From CAZDBA01 sp964503615 (GTDB lineage: Bacteria > Planctomycetota > Planctomycetia > Pirellulales > Pirellulaceae), in the NCBI GenBank assembly GCA_964503615.1, contig CAZDBA010000118.1:1-15178 (forward strand): a stretch of DNA of 15,178 nucleotides, written 5' to 3'. Below the pieces are notes generated by a model. It had not been told where the DNA came from and did no database searches. It worked only from the letters and a program-made list of their open reading frames with translations. Below are positions 14,533 to 15,178 of the stretch, piece after piece (position 1 is the first letter of the stretch; every line of letters starts with the position of its first letter). A program made the translations under genes and the position numbers.

Positions 14533-14596
14533 GAAAACTTAGCGCAATTCAATTCCAACAGTCGTATTTCGTTCAGCGAAATGCGGCTGTTTTTTT
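14527..14596 (+). terminator. Stop-codon hairpin plus strong intrinsic terminator
   Basis: CGCTAAG-AAAA-CTTAGCG (14527-14544) is a perfect 7-base stem that includes the TAA stop codon of the cytochrome gene (14530-14532). It is followed by a 14-pair stem, 14558-14571 with 14577-14590 (two G-U pairs), around a 5-base loop and seven T residues (14590-14596). The second hairpin is a clear Rho-independent terminator. The first may protect the 3' end or affect termination of translation. Confidence 0.92.
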
Positions 14597-14626
14597 AGGC
14601 ATCGCCTGAAACAACAGGGCGCAAAT

Positions 14627-14666
14627 GGTAACCCGACGCGTTAGCGAGGAACGTCAACCGGTTACC
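14627..14666. repeat. Inverted-repeat element resembling a dispersed planctomycete repeat
   Basis: GGTAACC (14627-14633) is the exact reverse complement of GGTTACC (14660-14666). GACG (14635-14638) can pair with CGTC (14652-14655) inside. The core, if translated, reads TRRVSEER, a string I recall from many spurious short planctomycete ORFs derived from a common intergenic repeat. It lies between the terminator and the MazG-like gene. The dispersed nature is from memory and unverified in this genome. Confidence 0.5.
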
Positions 14667-14732
14667 CATAAAATGTCAACCTCTCCACGAACGATGGAGG
14701 CGCGCTACTTTCGCAGAGCGAAAGGCGACATT

Positions 14733-15134
14733 ATGATCTTGGGCATGAATACTCAACTTTCAGACTCGACCACATCACTGGACGATTTAAAACAGATCGT
14801 CAAACTATTTGTGGACCAACGACAGTGGCAACAGTTCCACTCTCCCAAGAACATCAGCATGGCACTGGCAATCGAAGCAGCCGAATTGATGGAACATTTC
14901 CAATGGATTTCCATGCAAGAATCGCGAGAGGCTGCAGACGATCCGGAGAAGAAGTCAGCGGTTGGCGAAGAACTGGCCGATGTTTTGTGTTACGCCATCG
15001 CCTTGGCCAACGAGATGGATATCGATTTGGCGCAAACACTCGAAAAAAAGATGGTCAAGAACCGCCAAAAGTATCCAGTAGAAAAGATCAAAGGCCGATT
15101 CGGCCACGACGACCCCAGCCCCGTCCAAGACTAG
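14733..15134 (+). CDS. MazG-like nucleotide pyrophosphohydrolase
   Basis: A 133-residue all-alpha NTP pyrophosphohydrolase of the MazG-like / dCTPase (RS21-C6) type, which hydrolyses (d)NTPs to monophosphate and pyrophosphate and cleans up the nucleotide pool. The metal-binding signature is E48-A-A-E51 in AIEAAELMEHFQW and E80-L-A-D83 in GEELADVLCY. HSPKN (36-40) and KYPVEKIKG (113-121) also fit the family. The frame is open from 14625, but those residues are encoded by the inverted-repeat element and are probably not translated. ATG 14733 with AAAGG seven bases upstream is preferred; ATG 14745 is an alternative. It follows a strong terminator, so it needs its own promoter, which I could not identify. 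It is near family length, so probably intact. Confidence 0.9.
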   Translation: MILGMNTQLSDSTTSLDDLKQIVKLFVDQRQWQQFHSPKNISMALAIEAAELMEHFQWISMQESREAADDPEKKSAVGEELADVLCYAIALANEMDIDLAQTLEKKMVKNRQKYPVEKIKGRFGHDDPSPVQD

Positions 15135-15151
15135 CACCACCGCGGCGATTG

Positions 15152-15169
15152 AGTTGCCAAAAGGCAACT
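15152..15169. repeat. Hairpin with AAAA loop after the MazG-like gene
   Basis: AGTTGCC-AAAA-GGCAACT is a perfect 7-base stem 17 bases after the stop codon. No U-tract follows within the remaining 9 bases of the window, so it is at most a partial or non-canonical terminator. It has the same stem length and loop as the stop-codon hairpin at 14527-14544. Confidence 0.5.
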
Positions 15170-15178
15170 GGAAACCCG

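Noticed and set aside
14625..14732. Longer MazG-like protein starting at ATG 14625
   Set aside because: The extra residues are encoded by an inverted-repeat element and have no counterpart in the family; ATG 14733 fits better.
1..15178. CRISPR array, integrase/transposase or defence island
   Set aside because: No regularly spaced long repeats, no recombinase or transposase, and no defence-type domains were found on either strand.

Overview
The window looks like chromosomal DNA of a planctomycete, most likely of the Pirellula/Rhodopirellula type. The evidence is a 1361-residue secreted protein that joins a beta-propeller, HEAT-like repeats and a C-terminal CxxCH haem domain (the 'Pirellula/Verrucomicrobium type' architecture), a small membrane protein opening with NPYQSP, a sulfatase remnant, mostly weak Shine-Dalgarno sites and hairpin-rich intergenic DNA. 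This placement is inference from content; no ribosomal RNA is present.

Left third (1-4282), accessory in character. On the minus strand a sulfatase cut off after about 124 residues (589-963) overlaps by one base an exported protein of unknown function that runs off the left edge (1-589). A minus-strand radical SAM protein with SPASM-like cysteines (1198-2511) is divergent, 18 bases apart, from an exported DUF2927-type protein (2530-3327). That gene converges on a minus-strand family-2-like glycosyltransferase (3356-4282) lacking an obvious DxD motif.

Middle (4639-10106), housekeeping genes, all on the plus strand. thyA and folA form a two-gene folate/thymidylate operon. After a hairpin-rich gap come hpf (ribosome hibernation), ptsN (EIIA-Ntr) and an HPr/NPr-like phosphocarrier, so the nitrogen-type PTS sits beside ribosome hibernation without rpoN in view. 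hpf has the one good promoter and the one textbook Shine-Dalgarno site in the window. A 511-base gap ending in two tandem hairpins leads into an RNase E/G with a highly charged insertion in its S1 domain, followed 8 bases later by a small NPYQSP two-helix membrane protein and a strong intrinsic terminator.

Right third (10107-15178). A palindrome-rich spacer precedes the large propeller/HEAT/cytochrome protein, which carries a perfect 36-base tandem duplication in its linker. It ends in a stop-codon hairpin and a strong terminator. A short inverted-repeat element resembling dispersed planctomycete repeats lies just upstream of a MazG-like nucleotide pyrophosphohydrolase, and the window ends in an AAAA-loop hairpin.

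I do not see a clear new defence or mobile system. The best leads are the truncated sulfatase joined to an unknown exported ORF, the intrinsic terminator facing the wrong way after folA (possible antisense or small RNA), the structured leader of the RNase E/G gene, the phased ATTAGTG repeats and the dispersed-repeat candidates.
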